A program made the translations under genes and the position numbers. Below the pieces are notes generated by a model. That model saw nothing but the letters and a program-made list of their open reading frames with translations, searched no databases and was not told where the DNA came from. Below, piece by piece: positions 55,439-63,726 of a DNA stretch of 64,000 nt; within the stretch, counting starts at the first letter, position 1, and every line of letters begins with the position of its first letter. Origin of the DNA: Fusibacter_C sp942493125 (GTDB taxonomy: Bacteria; Bacillota; Clostridia; Peptostreptococcales; Acidaminobacteraceae). The stretch lies in contig OW818667.1 of assembly GCA_942493125.1 (NCBI GenBank), positions 1,364,001 to 1,428,000 on the forward strand. The letters are read 5' to 3'.

Positions 55439-56809
55439 CTACCTTATTATTCTTTTAACGTATTGTGCATCACCGCTATCACTTTTCTTCTCTAATAGTC
55501 CCTGTTTATTTAAAATGCTAATTACTTCTTTTTTGGATTTGTTGTCTAAAAAAATGGCGCGTTTTTCGAACTCTTGAAAAAGATGGCTCAGTTTAATTCG
55601 CTCTTCTTTAACAACTATAGAAATTATAAAAACTAAAAAATCCTCTGTCAAATTTAAAATGTAACTATATTGTCGTCTTTGCTTAAGAAAATATTTTTTA
55701 CCAAGTTCTTCAAGCCATAGAGTATAACGAGACTCAGTACCTTGCTTTGTACCTTCTGAATCATAATAAGAAGAAAGCAATTTATACAAATATGCAACAG
55801 CTTCTTTTGTATTTTGAAAATTTGGAATTTGTTTGTTGGGTTGGATTATAGCTGAGAATTCAAATACTATTTTAGTTATTTCTTCTATTCGATTCAAATT
55901 ATAAAACTCATTTAAATCAGAAATTTCTTTTTGTTCCAGTAAACACAAAATGTCTAATACAATATTGTTTACCCACATTCTCTTTCCAACATTTGTCCTA
56001 AGGATTTTCCAACCTTCACTTACAGCTTTTCTGTTAGGGCTTGCTTTTTCTGAGTCTATTAGCCAATAAATGGGTGTAATTGATTGCGTGTTATATGTTA
56101 ACGAATCCATTAAAAAAATTGTCTGCAGGCAATACTGAAAAAAATAAAATGCTATAAATTTATCAAAATTATTACTAAAGAACTCTTCGTTTCTTATAAT
56201 GAAATCTAAATCATCAGCTATAACATTATCAAATAAAAAACACATTTTCATATAATCATTTTCTCGAATTAGAGCATCAGATACATTTCCAAAAATCATC
56301 TCATACAATTTTGTAAGAACATCTTTCTCACGAGATTCATTAAAAAAATGTTTCAAACTAGCATTTTCATTAAGCACAGCAAAATATATGAATTCTGCAA
56401 TGTCAGCTTCTTTACGATTTTCTTCCATTTGAGGTTTTGTCAACTTATCTACATTTAAAATCGCTTTACTTGAGCTAAGTGGATTAAACTTAAAAAGGCT
56501 TACATTTTTATGAATACAATTCAAGTTTTGTGGATTAAATTCTTCCACAATGTTAATAAAATCACGCTCAAATTCACTACTAATATCTATTTTCCTGTTA
56601 GTTATTAGAATACTTATTTCATTCGATAGGCTAACATCTTTAAGTTCATAATTTTCAATTATTCTTGCAACTTCTCCAACGATACCATTGAAACCATTTT
56701 TGTAGGTTACTCTTCCTCTTGTATTAAATGGCAAAATCTTAGCTTTGCCAAAAGAAAATCTTAAATTATTATCTTTAATATAATTGCTAATCACATGCTC
56801 CGTTCCCAT
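55439..56809 (-). CDS. dptG: DptG restriction protein
   Basis: The start at 56809 has AAGGAG 8 nt upstream; an ATG at 56815 overlaps the dptF stop but is too close to the site. The 456-aa protein shows the DptG C-terminal pattern KKYFLKQRRQYSYILNLTED, FLVFIISIVVKEERIKLSHL and the ending LEKKSDSGDAQYVKRII. DptG is a required partner of DptF and DptH with no known catalytic motif. Confidence 0.85.
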   Translation of the reverse strand: MGTEHVISNYIKDNNLRFSFGKAKILPFNTRGRVTYKNGFNGIVGEVARIIENYELKDVSLSNEISILITNRKIDISSEFERDFINIVEEFNPQNLNCIHKNVSLFKFNPLSSSKAILNVDKLTKPQMEENRKEADIAEFIYFAVLNENASLKHFFNESREKDVLTKLYEMIFGNVSDALIRENDYMKMCFLFDNVIADDLDFIIRNEEFFSNNFDKFIAFYFFQYCLQTIFLMDSLTYNTQSITPIYWLIDSEKASPNRKAVSEGWKILRTNVGKRMWVNNIVLDILCLLEQKEISDLNEFYNLNRIEEITKIVFEFSAIIQPNKQIPNFQNTKEAVAYLYKLLSSYYDSEGTKQGTESRYTLWLEELGKKYFLKQRRQYSYILNLTEDFLVFIISIVVKEERIKLSHLFQEFEKRAIFLDNKSKKEVISILNKQGLLEKKSDSGDAQYVKRIIR

Positions 56810-56811
56810 AT

Positions 56812-59253
56812 TCATTGCTCCTTTGTAAAGTCAAATGTTCCAAATGTGGAGTCATAACGTATGATAAATGTTTCTCTTAGGTTACTGTTTATATATTGAA
56901 TACTTGGTTCAGTTTTGATTTTTATAATTTTTTCAACAAAATCATTTAACGCAATGTTTTCAATACGTTCGAAGGCAGTAAGTTGATATCCCTTTTCAAT
57001 TTTAACAATTGTTTGATAAAGACTAAAATCAATATATAGTTCCTGCAATTTTTCACCATCTGCTATTTCAAATACTATTTTGTTTGAAAAAGAATGTAAA
57101 TTCTTACAAGGTATAATTTTTTTATGTCTTAAATTCATATCAAACTTAACAGATTTTTTTAGGTACTCATCTCCAGATTCAATATAAATTAAATCTTGTC
57201 TAAAATGTTTTCCGTTCCATGTTTGAATTGCATTTAATAACTTTTGTCTAAAATCTTTAAGAAACTGATTTGATCCTAAACCCATTTCATAATTATAATC
57301 ATGTACTATCTTACCAAAATTATCTAGAAGCATAAATTCTTCATGATGAATCAAACTAATTTTCTCAAATGAATAATACCTAACCAAACTTTTGTAAGCT
57401 AAATTTTCAAGCTTTTGCTTTTTATCATCAAGTAAATTCTCAATCGAATTCAAAAAGCATATTTCTTCATCATTAAACTCATTATTTAACAGTTTTAATA
57501 AGTCTTCCTCATTGTATCTAAATAGAACAACCTTATTTAATAAATTATCAATTTCAATGTGATTTTCAATTATATAACTTTTGTTGATAAATTCACTAAT
57601 AATCTCGTTTTCAGAATCTAAATCCAAAATTCTATTGAAAAACAGATTTCTCAAGTAAAAATCACTATTATTTATCAAACTCAAATTATTAATGTAGTTC
57701 ACTTCTACTTCTATTCCCATGAGTATTTCGTATATAAAATTCCACATGATTCGTGGAGTGATAATGATTTTTTTTTCTAAATGGACTAACAGCAACAATT
57801 TAATAATTGGAATTCTATTTTTTACTAACAACAATTTTCTATAATTAAATGCCACGGGGCAATTCACTTTTACATTCTCAGGCAAGTCATTATACGCTCT
57901 CATGAATGGATTTTCTTGTGACGAACTGAATATTTTTTCAAAAAAGCTATTGATAAAATTCATAGATATTCCATCATTCGATACTTCAAAATTATTATAC
58001 TCTGAAAATGATAAATACTCTATTGACTCAAATTTTTCGGAATTAATCTTAACTTGATTTTCTTTCAAAGCGTTTGATTTTTTTAAATATTCTATAAGAA
58101 TATTAAACTTTTCGGAATATTCAGAGTCAATAAATTTACCAATAACGCCCAAATTTATTGCAATTATCATTCTTTCGTTACATTCAACATATTTTTCATC
58201 ACTGAAAGGCTCAAGGATTTCAGCTAGAGTGTGAATAGAATCTCTATTTAAATAATAACTTTCCGTTGCATCGTTATGAATTGTGAATTCATTATATAAA
58301 TCAGGAAAATTACTATGTAAATACTTTAGCAATCTTGATTTTCCATCACCAGAGTTACCAATTAGAAAAATCAATTTTTTATTATCTTGAGCAATTGAAT
58401 CTCTAATGATATTAATAAAATCTACTTCAATTGGTCTATTTATGAATAAATAATCAAAAAAATCATTAGTTTGATTTATTGTTGATATTGATGCTTTTGA
58501 AGAAATTTTCAAATTACTTATAAGTTTATAAAATTCAAAATCCATTATTTTTTCATTGTTATTATTTGTATTTTTATTTATAATTTCTTCCTTACTTGAA
58601 TCAATTTTTACATTGTCAAACTTACCATTCAATATATCGACAACAAAGTTTTTGTTTAAATACCACCCATAATTAACTTGCGAAATTATGTTATTATAAG
58701 TCTCCGAAAACATCGGTTTATAAGGGATGCTGTCTTTGGGTTTAAATACTAAATACTTTCCTGATTGTGAACTTATTTGGACATTCAATTTATTATTTTG
58801 TTCTAATTTACTCTTTAGTTCTGATTTTAGGTTGTTGATTATATCCCCAAAATCTTCATCAATTGCAGTTATTGCTTTATCACAATTACTAATAATTTTA
58901 TAATTGATTATTTGAAAATCTCTTATTTCAGATTCTTTTCTCAAAAAAACGAAGATGCATTTGTTAAAAGAACGGTAAACATCTGTATCTATAAATTTCA
59001 AATTCATATGCTGATCAAAATCATTATGCAATTGAGTTAGCGCAATAACTTCAAATGGTTTATCGTTATGGTCAAGTAGTGAAATCCTCAATGAGTATCG
59101 GTTATCTTCAAGTCCAATGACTTTTCTAAAATAATCATTCATTTTATTCCGATTCTCCATATTTTGAATCTGAGATTCATCAAAAACTTCATGTAATTTC
59201 TTACCAAGCAATTGTTTCAAAGAATTATTGAATTTTAGTATTTCTTCAGTCAT
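56812..59253 (-). CDS. dptF: DptF ATPase with N-terminal Sau3AI-like DNA-binding extension
   Basis: Residues about 240-813 match DptF: Walker A LIFLIGNSGDGKSRLLKYLH (299-306), FTIHNDATESYYLNRDSIHT, LAEILEPFSDEKYVECNERM and IIAINLGVIGKFI. The first 210 residues are extra and resemble the non-catalytic C-terminal MutH-fold domain of Sau3AI: SLKQLLGKKLHEVF, LDHNDKPFEVIAL, DTDVYRSFNKCIFVFLRKE, YLVFKPKDS and NYGWYLNKNFVVDILNG. The D...ExK catalytic residues of MutH are absent, so it should bind rather than cut DNA. This fusion is the main oddity of the locus. GAGGT precedes the ATG. Confidence 0.85.
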   Translation of the reverse strand: MTEEILKFNNSLKQLLGKKLHEVFDESQIQNMENRNKMNDYFRKVIGLEDNRYSLRISLLDHNDKPFEVIALTQLHNDFDQHMNLKFIDTDVYRSFNKCIFVFLRKESEIRDFQIINYKIISNCDKAITAIDEDFGDIINNLKSELKSKLEQNNKLNVQISSQSGKYLVFKPKDSIPYKPMFSETYNNIISQVNYGWYLNKNFVVDILNGKFDNVKIDSSKEEIINKNTNNNNEKIMDFEFYKLISNLKISSKASISTINQTNDFFDYLFINRPIEVDFINIIRDSIAQDNKKLIFLIGNSGDGKSRLLKYLHSNFPDLYNEFTIHNDATESYYLNRDSIHTLAEILEPFSDEKYVECNERMIIAINLGVIGKFIDSEYSEKFNILIEYLKKSNALKENQVKINSEKFESIEYLSFSEYNNFEVSNDGISMNFINSFFEKIFSSSQENPFMRAYNDLPENVKVNCPVAFNYRKLLLVKNRIPIIKLLLLVHLEKKIIITPRIMWNFIYEILMGIEVEVNYINNLSLINNSDFYLRNLFFNRILDLDSENEIISEFINKSYIIENHIEIDNLLNKVVLFRYNEEDLLKLLNNEFNDEEICFLNSIENLLDDKKQKLENLAYKSLVRYYSFEKISLIHHEEFMLLDNFGKIVHDYNYEMGLGSNQFLKDFRQKLLNAIQTWNGKHFRQDLIYIESGDEYLKKSVKFDMNLRHKKIIPCKNLHSFSNKIVFEIADGEKLQELYIDFSLYQTIVKIEKGYQLTAFERIENIALNDFVEKIIKIKTEPSIQYINSNLRETFIIRYDSTFGTFDFTKEQ

Positions 59254-59320
59254 AACATACCTCTTTCATTATATGTATTTAATTTTGAATCTTAAACTAC
59301 TGTATACTCAGTTATTATTT

Positions 59321-60016
59321 TCATAACTGAATTACTAATTTATCTATTTCAATTTTTTCAAACTCGTTTACAAATGAATTCATAAAGCTATCAGTCTTCT
59401 TAGAATCCAAATTCCACTTATTAGCAATCGTAGGTATTATAGATAACCCTCGCTGAACAATATTTTCCTTTGCGATAAAGTCATTGTAGTCCTCAATTAA
59501 TTCATAATATTGTTCATAAATACTTATTTTTAAATTAGTTGTAAATTTAGTTGTAAATGAACCTTTACTTTCATGTCCAGTAAATGGATCTAGGACTTTC
59601 GGAATAAATATAATATTCCATGGTGCGTTAAATGTTAATGGATTTTTTGTTTTTCCAAAAACATGTGAGACTTGATAATTAAAAATATCTGTATTTCTTT
59701 TTAGACCAGTCAAATTTTCAATTTGTTTTTGTGGGTTATAATTATTAGTTTGATCCTTTACGATATATTGATTCGAAAATAGTTCCGAATATAAGTCTAT
59801 AAATAGTTGTGTTCCACTAGAATCTCTTCCATACCCTCTTATGTATAATTTTTTGTTATTAACTAAATCAAATTTAATTTGTTCCCACTTAAATTTCGCT
59901 TTCGTCTTATCAATTGTAATAACACTTTTTAAACCAAATTCTAATAATAATTCATCTGGAATATTGAAATGCTCAAAAAACTCTTTATATCCATCCCTTA
60001 TCAATTTGCACCTCAT
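59321..60016 (-). CDS. 231-aa protein leading the dpt operon, HNH-like pattern
   Basis: The middle (YQVSHVFGKTKNPLTFNAPW, then NIIFIPKVLDPFTGHESKG) has a His-Asn-His spacing like an HNH/His-Me nuclease core; other regions are unfamiliar. No cysteine zinc pairs are present. It is 67 bp upstream of dptF and in the same direction, so it is probably part of the system, as a nuclease or a regulator. The start is ATG at 60016 without a clear site; a TTG at 60004 behind GAGGTG is an alternative. Confidence 0.7.
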   Translation of the reverse strand: MRCKLIRDGYKEFFEHFNIPDELLLEFGLKSVITIDKTKAKFKWEQIKFDLVNNKKLYIRGYGRDSSGTQLFIDLYSELFSNQYIVKDQTNNYNPQKQIENLTGLKRNTDIFNYQVSHVFGKTKNPLTFNAPWNIIFIPKVLDPFTGHESKGSFTTKFTTNLKISIYEQYYELIEDYNDFIAKENIVQRGLSIIPTIANKWNLDSKKTDSFMNSFVNEFEKIEIDKLVIQL

Positions 60017-60272
60017 ATAAACATTCTTTTTTTATACAAATCTCGATTACTTGTGAATTGTTTACAATAGCTTATAAATACTCTACATTTGGTATAATTC
60101 TTCAAATATATTACCAAATTTTCCAGATCAACACTTATTATTATAGCACAATTAATTAGATTCATGATGATCGATATTAGTTTTTATATCAATCTCAATG
60201 TCAATATAATCATTGAAATCGGTATTGTGTATATTTTGACTTGATAGGTCATTTTGCATATAATTATCGCAC
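60017..60272 (-). other. Upstream region of the dpt operon
   Basis: AT-rich, no gene. On the minus strand a TATAAT lies at 60145-60140 but lacks a convincing -35 box. The operon promoter should be in this gap, since the terminator at 60273-60330 blocks transcription from upstream. Confidence 0.4.
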
Positions 60273-60330
60273 CAAAAAAGAGCTGATCCCATGGATATTA
60301 TCCATAGTTTCGGCTCTCGTGTTTTTTTTT
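60273..60330. terminator. Terminator, probably of the DUF6483 gene
   Basis: AGAGCTGA / TCGGCTCT and ATGGAT / ATCCAT pair into an extended hairpin with AAAAAA before and TTTTTTTTT after, so it can act on both strands. It separates the defence operon from the genes to the right. Confidence 0.75.
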
Positions 60331-60395
60331 GGCGATGCTCTGGTTGGCATTGAACCAACTTAAGGATCTACTATAGACTTTCAACTGACCTCTTG

Positions 60396-60746
60396 TTACA
60401 GCTTGGAGAGTGCTGTCAATCCCTCGAGGATTTCTTCGCGGGAGAAGCCTGCTGCGTGGAGTTGGTCGTCGGTGAGAGTGCCGAGTTCGGTGTAGAATTC
60501 TAAGGCGACGGCGATTTTTTCTTCGGTGACGTGAGTGTCGAGGACTTCGAAGAGGTAGTTTTCGGCGTCATTGATGCGGCCTTGGTCGGTGAGTTCGCGA
60601 AGTCTGACGCGGAGAAAGTTTGAGAGTGAGAGGATGCCATTTTCGTCGACGATTTGTTCGTGGGCGATGTCTTTATGTAAGGTGACGATGCCGATGAGTC
60701 TGGATAGGTTTTGTATTTCTCGCATGATGGGGTCGCTGACAAACAT
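60396..60746 (-). CDS. DUF6483 family protein
   Basis: The 116-aa helical protein (IMREIQNLSRLIGIVTLHKD, FLRVRLRELTDQGRINDAEN, FYTELGTLTDDQLHAAGFS) fits the DUF6483 family of Clostridia. AAGGAGG precedes the ATG. GC content is higher than in the neighbouring defence island, marking the return to ordinary chromosome. Function unknown. Confidence 0.75.
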   Translation of the reverse strand: MFVSDPIMREIQNLSRLIGIVTLHKDIAHEQIVDENGILSLSNFLRVRLRELTDQGRINDAENYLFEVLDTHVTEEKIAVALEFYTELGTLTDDQLHAAGFSREEILEGLTALSKL

Positions 60747-60833
60747 GGTGTGCCTCCTTTGTGTGATTCTTTTATTTTATGGGAGATTGGCGGAAAAGTC
60801 TTTGCAATTGTGTAAACGAATGGTGAACACAAG

Positions 60834-60869
60834 GCAGAAAAAACGCGCTTCCGTAAGGTGGAGGCGCGT
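60834..60869 (-). terminator. Terminator of the DUF2933-like gene
   Basis: On the minus strand GACGCGCCTCC / GGAAGCGCGT form a stem followed by TTTTTTCTG. Confidence 0.65.
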
Positions 60870-60930
60870 CAATTGATGTGTTCTTAGGGGACTAAGAAAC
60901 ATTTAAAGATTGGTAGTACTTTTGGAATTA

Positions 60931-61014
60931 CTTTGGTGCATGGAGGATTTGGTGCTTTGTGTAACACTTTGGTGCGGGAGGAGGATTTGGTGCTTTGAGG
61001 TACATTTTGGTGCT
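60931..61014. repeat. Imperfect tandem repeat of a 36-38-bp TTTGGTGC unit
   Basis: Unit 1 (60931-60966) and unit 2 (60967-61004) both read CTTTGGTGC, GGAGGA, TTTGGTGCTTTG, and a third partial copy TTTTGGTGC follows. It lies in the gap beyond the 113-aa gene. Likely replication slippage; no function is evident. Confidence 0.6.
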
Positions 61015-61054
61015 ATCGAAAGTGGTACGGATTATTATTATTTTGGGGTGGTGA

Positions 61055-61396
61055 TTATTGTGGTGGTTGCGTCGGTTGAACGTTTTGGTCGTGTGCGCAG
61101 CATGAAGCTTTGTTTTTTGACTTTCTCATACTGAGCATCATACCGACATGCATGAGCGGACAAAGTAGAATCGCCAAGCTGCCAAGGGATTTGAACTTGA
61201 AGCCAAATGCCGAGATGGCGAACATGAGTGCGATTGGGATGAGGCAACAAGCAAGCATCATGAAACCGTGTTTTTTGTGGTTGTGTGATGGGGTTGGTGT
61301 TTGCGACGTTGTGTGTGTTTGCGACGGCTCATGTGTTTGCGAGAGTTCGTTTGTTTGCGACGTGTGCTTTTTTTGCTCGTATTGTTCTTGATCCAT
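61055..61396 (-). CDS. DUF2933-like small membrane protein
   Basis: The 113-aa product has a low-complexity SQT/HEP N-terminal repeat region (10-35), a HNHKKHGFMMLACCLIPIAL segment and second helix LAILLCPLMHVGMMLSM, the pattern of DUF2933 proteins often near heavy-metal genes. GAAGAGGTG precedes the ATG. Confidence 0.7.
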   Translation of the reverse strand: MDQEQYEQKKHTSQTNELSQTHEPSQTHTTSQTPTPSHNHKKHGFMMLACCLIPIALMFAISAFGFKFKSLGSLAILLCPLMHVGMMLSMRKSKNKASCCAHDQNVQPTQPPQ

Positions 61397-61472
61397 GATT
61401 GGGTCACCTCTTCTGTTTATTGAGGTTATCTTAACATCCTAATGTGGAGATATTATGAGCATGGATCAATTT

Positions 61473-61664
61473 TTATTGATTTAGTATAGCTTTTTTCTTG
61501 AGGTATTCTGCTTCTTCGATTTCACCTTTGGCGAATCGTTCGTTTAGGATGTCTAATGGGTTGTTTGCGATACTGAAGTTATGGGGTATATTGTTGTTTT
61601 GGCTGTTTGTGTTAAACGTGTAATAGACGAGTGCGCCTACTAATATAAATGCGATGATCATCAT
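61473..61664 (-). CDS. SHOCT domain small membrane protein
   Basis: The 63-aa product has one N-terminal membrane helix (2-16) and the C-terminal SHOCT motif PLDILNERFAKGEIEEAEYL. AAGGAGG lies upstream of the tandem ATGATG. SHOCT proteins often act as short oligomerisation modules. Confidence 0.8.
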   Translation of the reverse strand: MMIIAFILVGALVYYTFNTNSQNNNIPHNFSIANNPLDILNERFAKGEIEEAEYLKKKAILNQ

Positions 61665-61741
61665 ATGATCGCCTCCTTGGTTTGTTTGTAACCTTATTAT
61701 GGCAGATGATTATGGCACAAATATGACTAGGTGGTAAGGTA

Positions 61742-61793
61742 GAAAAAAAAGACATGTCCTTCACTGATGGTCAATCGTGAGAGGCATGTCTTT
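61742..61793 (-). terminator. Terminator of the Rpn-tail genes
   Basis: AAAGACATGTCC pairs with GGCATGTCTTT; a T-rich run follows on the minus strand. It shares its stem sequence with the terminator at 63655-63708. Confidence 0.7.
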
Positions 61794-61810
61794 ACTTGTA
61801 TTGAATATGG

Positions 61811-62071
61811 TCATAGTTTTTCTATTGTTTCGGGGTCAAGACCTGTTGCTTGAGCGATGATTTCGGTACTGAAACCTAAATTTTTCAAATTTTTAGCTGT
61901 AAACTTTTTACCTTTATTTTCAGCATCTTCTATCACTTGCATATAATCCAATATGGCGATTTGTTTACTCACCGCCTCCATTTGAAGATTCGGATCATCT
62001 TTGATGCGTTCGAACTCTTCGATTGCTTTTATTATACTTTCAGGTAAATCCGTTCGATCTTTAAAATTCAT
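61811..62071 (-). CDS. Rpn-type C-terminal tail protein, duplicate copy
   Basis: The 86-aa product starts NFKDRTDLPESIIKAIEEFE and runs to IAQATGLDPETIEKL, the typical C-terminal region of Rpn/PD-(D/E)XK transposase-family proteins. Its first 53 residues are almost identical to those of the neighbouring tail protein. It has its own GTGAGGAC site before the ATG. It has no nuclease domain. Confidence 0.65.
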   Translation of the reverse strand: MNFKDRTDLPESIIKAIEEFERIKDDPNLQMEAVSKQIAILDYMQVIEDAENKGKKFTAKNLKNLGFSTEIIAQATGLDPETIEKL

Positions 62072-62120
62072 AAGGTCGTCCTCACTATTTAGGCTTAGAA
62101 ACTCATTCTGTATAAATGCA

Positions 62121-62405
62121 TTAAAGTTTTTCTATTGTTTCTAGGTCTAATCCAGTTATTTCTGCGATAAAATCTAAGGTTAAGCCTCGAGCTTTCATTT
62201 TTTTAATCATTTCATACGTGGAATTGCGATAGCCTCTTATTTCACCTTTATTTTCAGCATCTTCTATCACTTGCATATAATCCAATATGGCGATTTGTTT
62301 ACTCACTGCCTCCATCTGAAGATTCGGATCATCTTTGATTCGCTCGAATTCTTCGATAGCTTTAATTATACCCTCAGGCAAATCCGTTCGGTCTTTGAAA
62401 TCCAT
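62121..62405 (-). CDS. Rpn-type C-terminal tail protein
   Basis: The 94-aa product (DFKDRTDLPEGIIKAIEEFE, AVSKQIAILDYMQVIEDAEN, then ARGLTLDFIAEITGLDLETI) is the C-terminal module of an Rpn-type protein, with GTGAGGAA before the ATG. It is separated from the nuclease domain gene only by the MITE-like element, so it is probably the severed 3' part of that gene, now with its own start. Confidence 0.65.
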   Translation of the reverse strand: MDFKDRTDLPEGIIKAIEEFERIKDDPNLQMEAVSKQIAILDYMQVIEDAENKGEIRGYRNSTYEMIKKMKARGLTLDFIAEITGLDLETIEKL

Positions 62406-62448
62406 AAGTTTTTCCTCACTATTAAGGCTAAGGAACTCAGCCCAGTTA

Positions 62449-62562
62449 TGGAATTTGCATAATTACCAAATAAGTTACATAGTCTACTTACTATAAAGCT
62501 CAAAAGTCCGATTCACGTCAATATTATGTAATAAATCCGATAAATTGGAAATATGCAATTTC
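62449..62562. mobile_element. 114-bp MITE-like element, copy 2
   Basis: Ends GGAATTTGCATAATTACC and GGAAATATGCAATTTCC are inverted and match those of the element at 20889-21003. The element overlaps the last codons of the Rpn nuclease gene and supplies its stop codon. Confidence 0.7.
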
Positions 62563-63096
62563 CTCGATTAAAAGTTCACTCTCTATCTTTCTATTATAAG
62601 CATTTAGCTTAGAAAGTTCAAGAACGTGGATTTCAAGATGATCGGTGAATTTTGTGTGATCAACCGCTTCTAGGATTTGAAATTTTGTGTGCATGCGTTG
62701 AGAATCAAATAGCACAAAGTAAATAATGTTGATGACAACACATTTTTTTAATGCATTAAATTGCTTACCTTTTTCTATGGATTTGCCATACATCTTAGAC
62801 CAATAATACAAGACGCGTTCTTTATAGGCGATGTGATCGACAACTTGAACTTCTACGTCAATTTCAGTTTGATCTTTTAGCCTTATTAGTAGATCAAGTC
62901 TACTCACTTTTTGATCTAATGAGTCAGGTATGAGTTCAGTATTTAACAGTATTAAGTCTTCAAAGGATTCTATAGGTAGATCCATGATGCTGCTTAGGAG
63001 TGACATGAGTGGCCCCTTGTCTCCTTCTTTACCGAATATCGCTTTAAAAATTACGTCGTTGTAAGGCGTGGTAAATGTCTTTTGATTCGAATGCAT
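62524..63096 (-). pseudogene. Rpn family PD-(D/E)XK nuclease, truncated by MITE
   Basis: The 190-aa product begins FTTPYNDVIFKAIFGKEGDK and has the nuclease core VSRLDLLIRLKDQTEIDVEVQ and RVLYYWSKMYGKSIEKGKQF of the Rpn recombination-promoting nuclease/putative transposase family. The last residues (EIAYFQFIGFIT) are encoded by the inserted 114-bp element, so the native C-terminal half is missing; usual members are about 300 aa. The nuclease core may still fold. Confidence 0.8.
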
Positions 63097-63350
63097 TGTC
63101 GTATCCTCCTAGAATTATTAATTTGAGTATACAACATCAGAATAGAAATATCCATATTTTTCCATTTGCATTCCTGATTTGTAAATCGATGCCCTGGTTT
63201 GCATTGGAACAACACCTTCACTACATGGAAAAGTTATGCACCGACTCTGTTGATAATTATTCTCAACTACGGGTATATAGTGTATATTCCCAATCAGTTA
63301 ATTTCTAGTTTAGAGTGGGACTGTGAACGACACTTTGGAGGTGTTTTTTC
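63097..63350. other. Divergent intergenic region
   Basis: About 250 bp between the Rpn gene and the small exported protein. No gene, repeat or convincing promoter was found apart from the GGAGGTG site of the next gene. Confidence 0.4.
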
Positions 63351-63635
63351 GTGAGAAAATCGATACTCTTATTGATTATTCTTGTGCTTCCTTTCGTAGT
63401 TGGTTTTGTAGTAAATTCAGATGGAGGCAGTATTATCGAGTCGAATTATGACTTGAAAGTTTTGATGTTGAAGGAAAGCGTTATGACGCCGGATGTAGAT
63501 CTTATGGATGATAGTGAGATGGTGATGCTAGAGGATGAAAGCGTTGCGCTTGGTAGTGCCGAATCAGAGGTTGACTTTAACTTTATTGAAGAGTTGAAGT
63601 TTGAGAAACTATATATACTAAATTTGATGTATTGA
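63351..63635 (+). CDS. Small exported acidic protein, 94 aa
   Basis: The start is GTG at 63351 with GGAGGTG 7 nt upstream. Residues 1-20 are a signal peptide or membrane anchor; the rest is very acidic (PDVDLMDDSEMVMLEDESVA). No family recognised. It ends before the terminator at 63655. Confidence 0.55.
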   Translation: MRKSILLLIILVLPFVVGFVVNSDGGSIIESNYDLKVLMLKESVMTPDVDLMDDSEMVMLEDESVALGSAESEVDFNFIEELKFEKLYILNLMY

Positions 63636-63654
63636 TGCCAGACTTATAAAATTG

Positions 63655-63708
63655 AAAGACATGTCCCTCACCACTTATGAATCGTTGGTGGAGGGCATGT
63701 CTTTTTAT
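63655..63708. terminator. Bidirectional terminator
   Basis: AAAGACATGTCCCTCACCA pairs with TGGTGGAGGGCATGTCTTT around a 12-nt loop, flanked by A and T runs. It separates the small exported gene from the convergent hibernation-factor gene. Confidence 0.8.
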
Positions 63709-63726
63709 TAGGCATTTATATCTGAC

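Noticed and set aside
40499..60016. dndB, dndC, dndD or dndE genes in the island
   Set aside because: All genes between 40499 and 60016 were examined; none shows DndC (PAPS-reductase-like), DndD (SMC-like) or DndB/DndE features.
60152..60358. 68-codon open frame upstream of the dpt operon on the minus strand
   Set aside because: It runs through the terminator hairpin at 60273-60330, has no ribosome binding site and has no recognisable protein pattern.
60910..61134. 74-codon plus-strand open frame
   Set aside because: It is built from the TTTGGTGC tandem repeat and the antisense of the DUF2933-like gene; low-complexity product.
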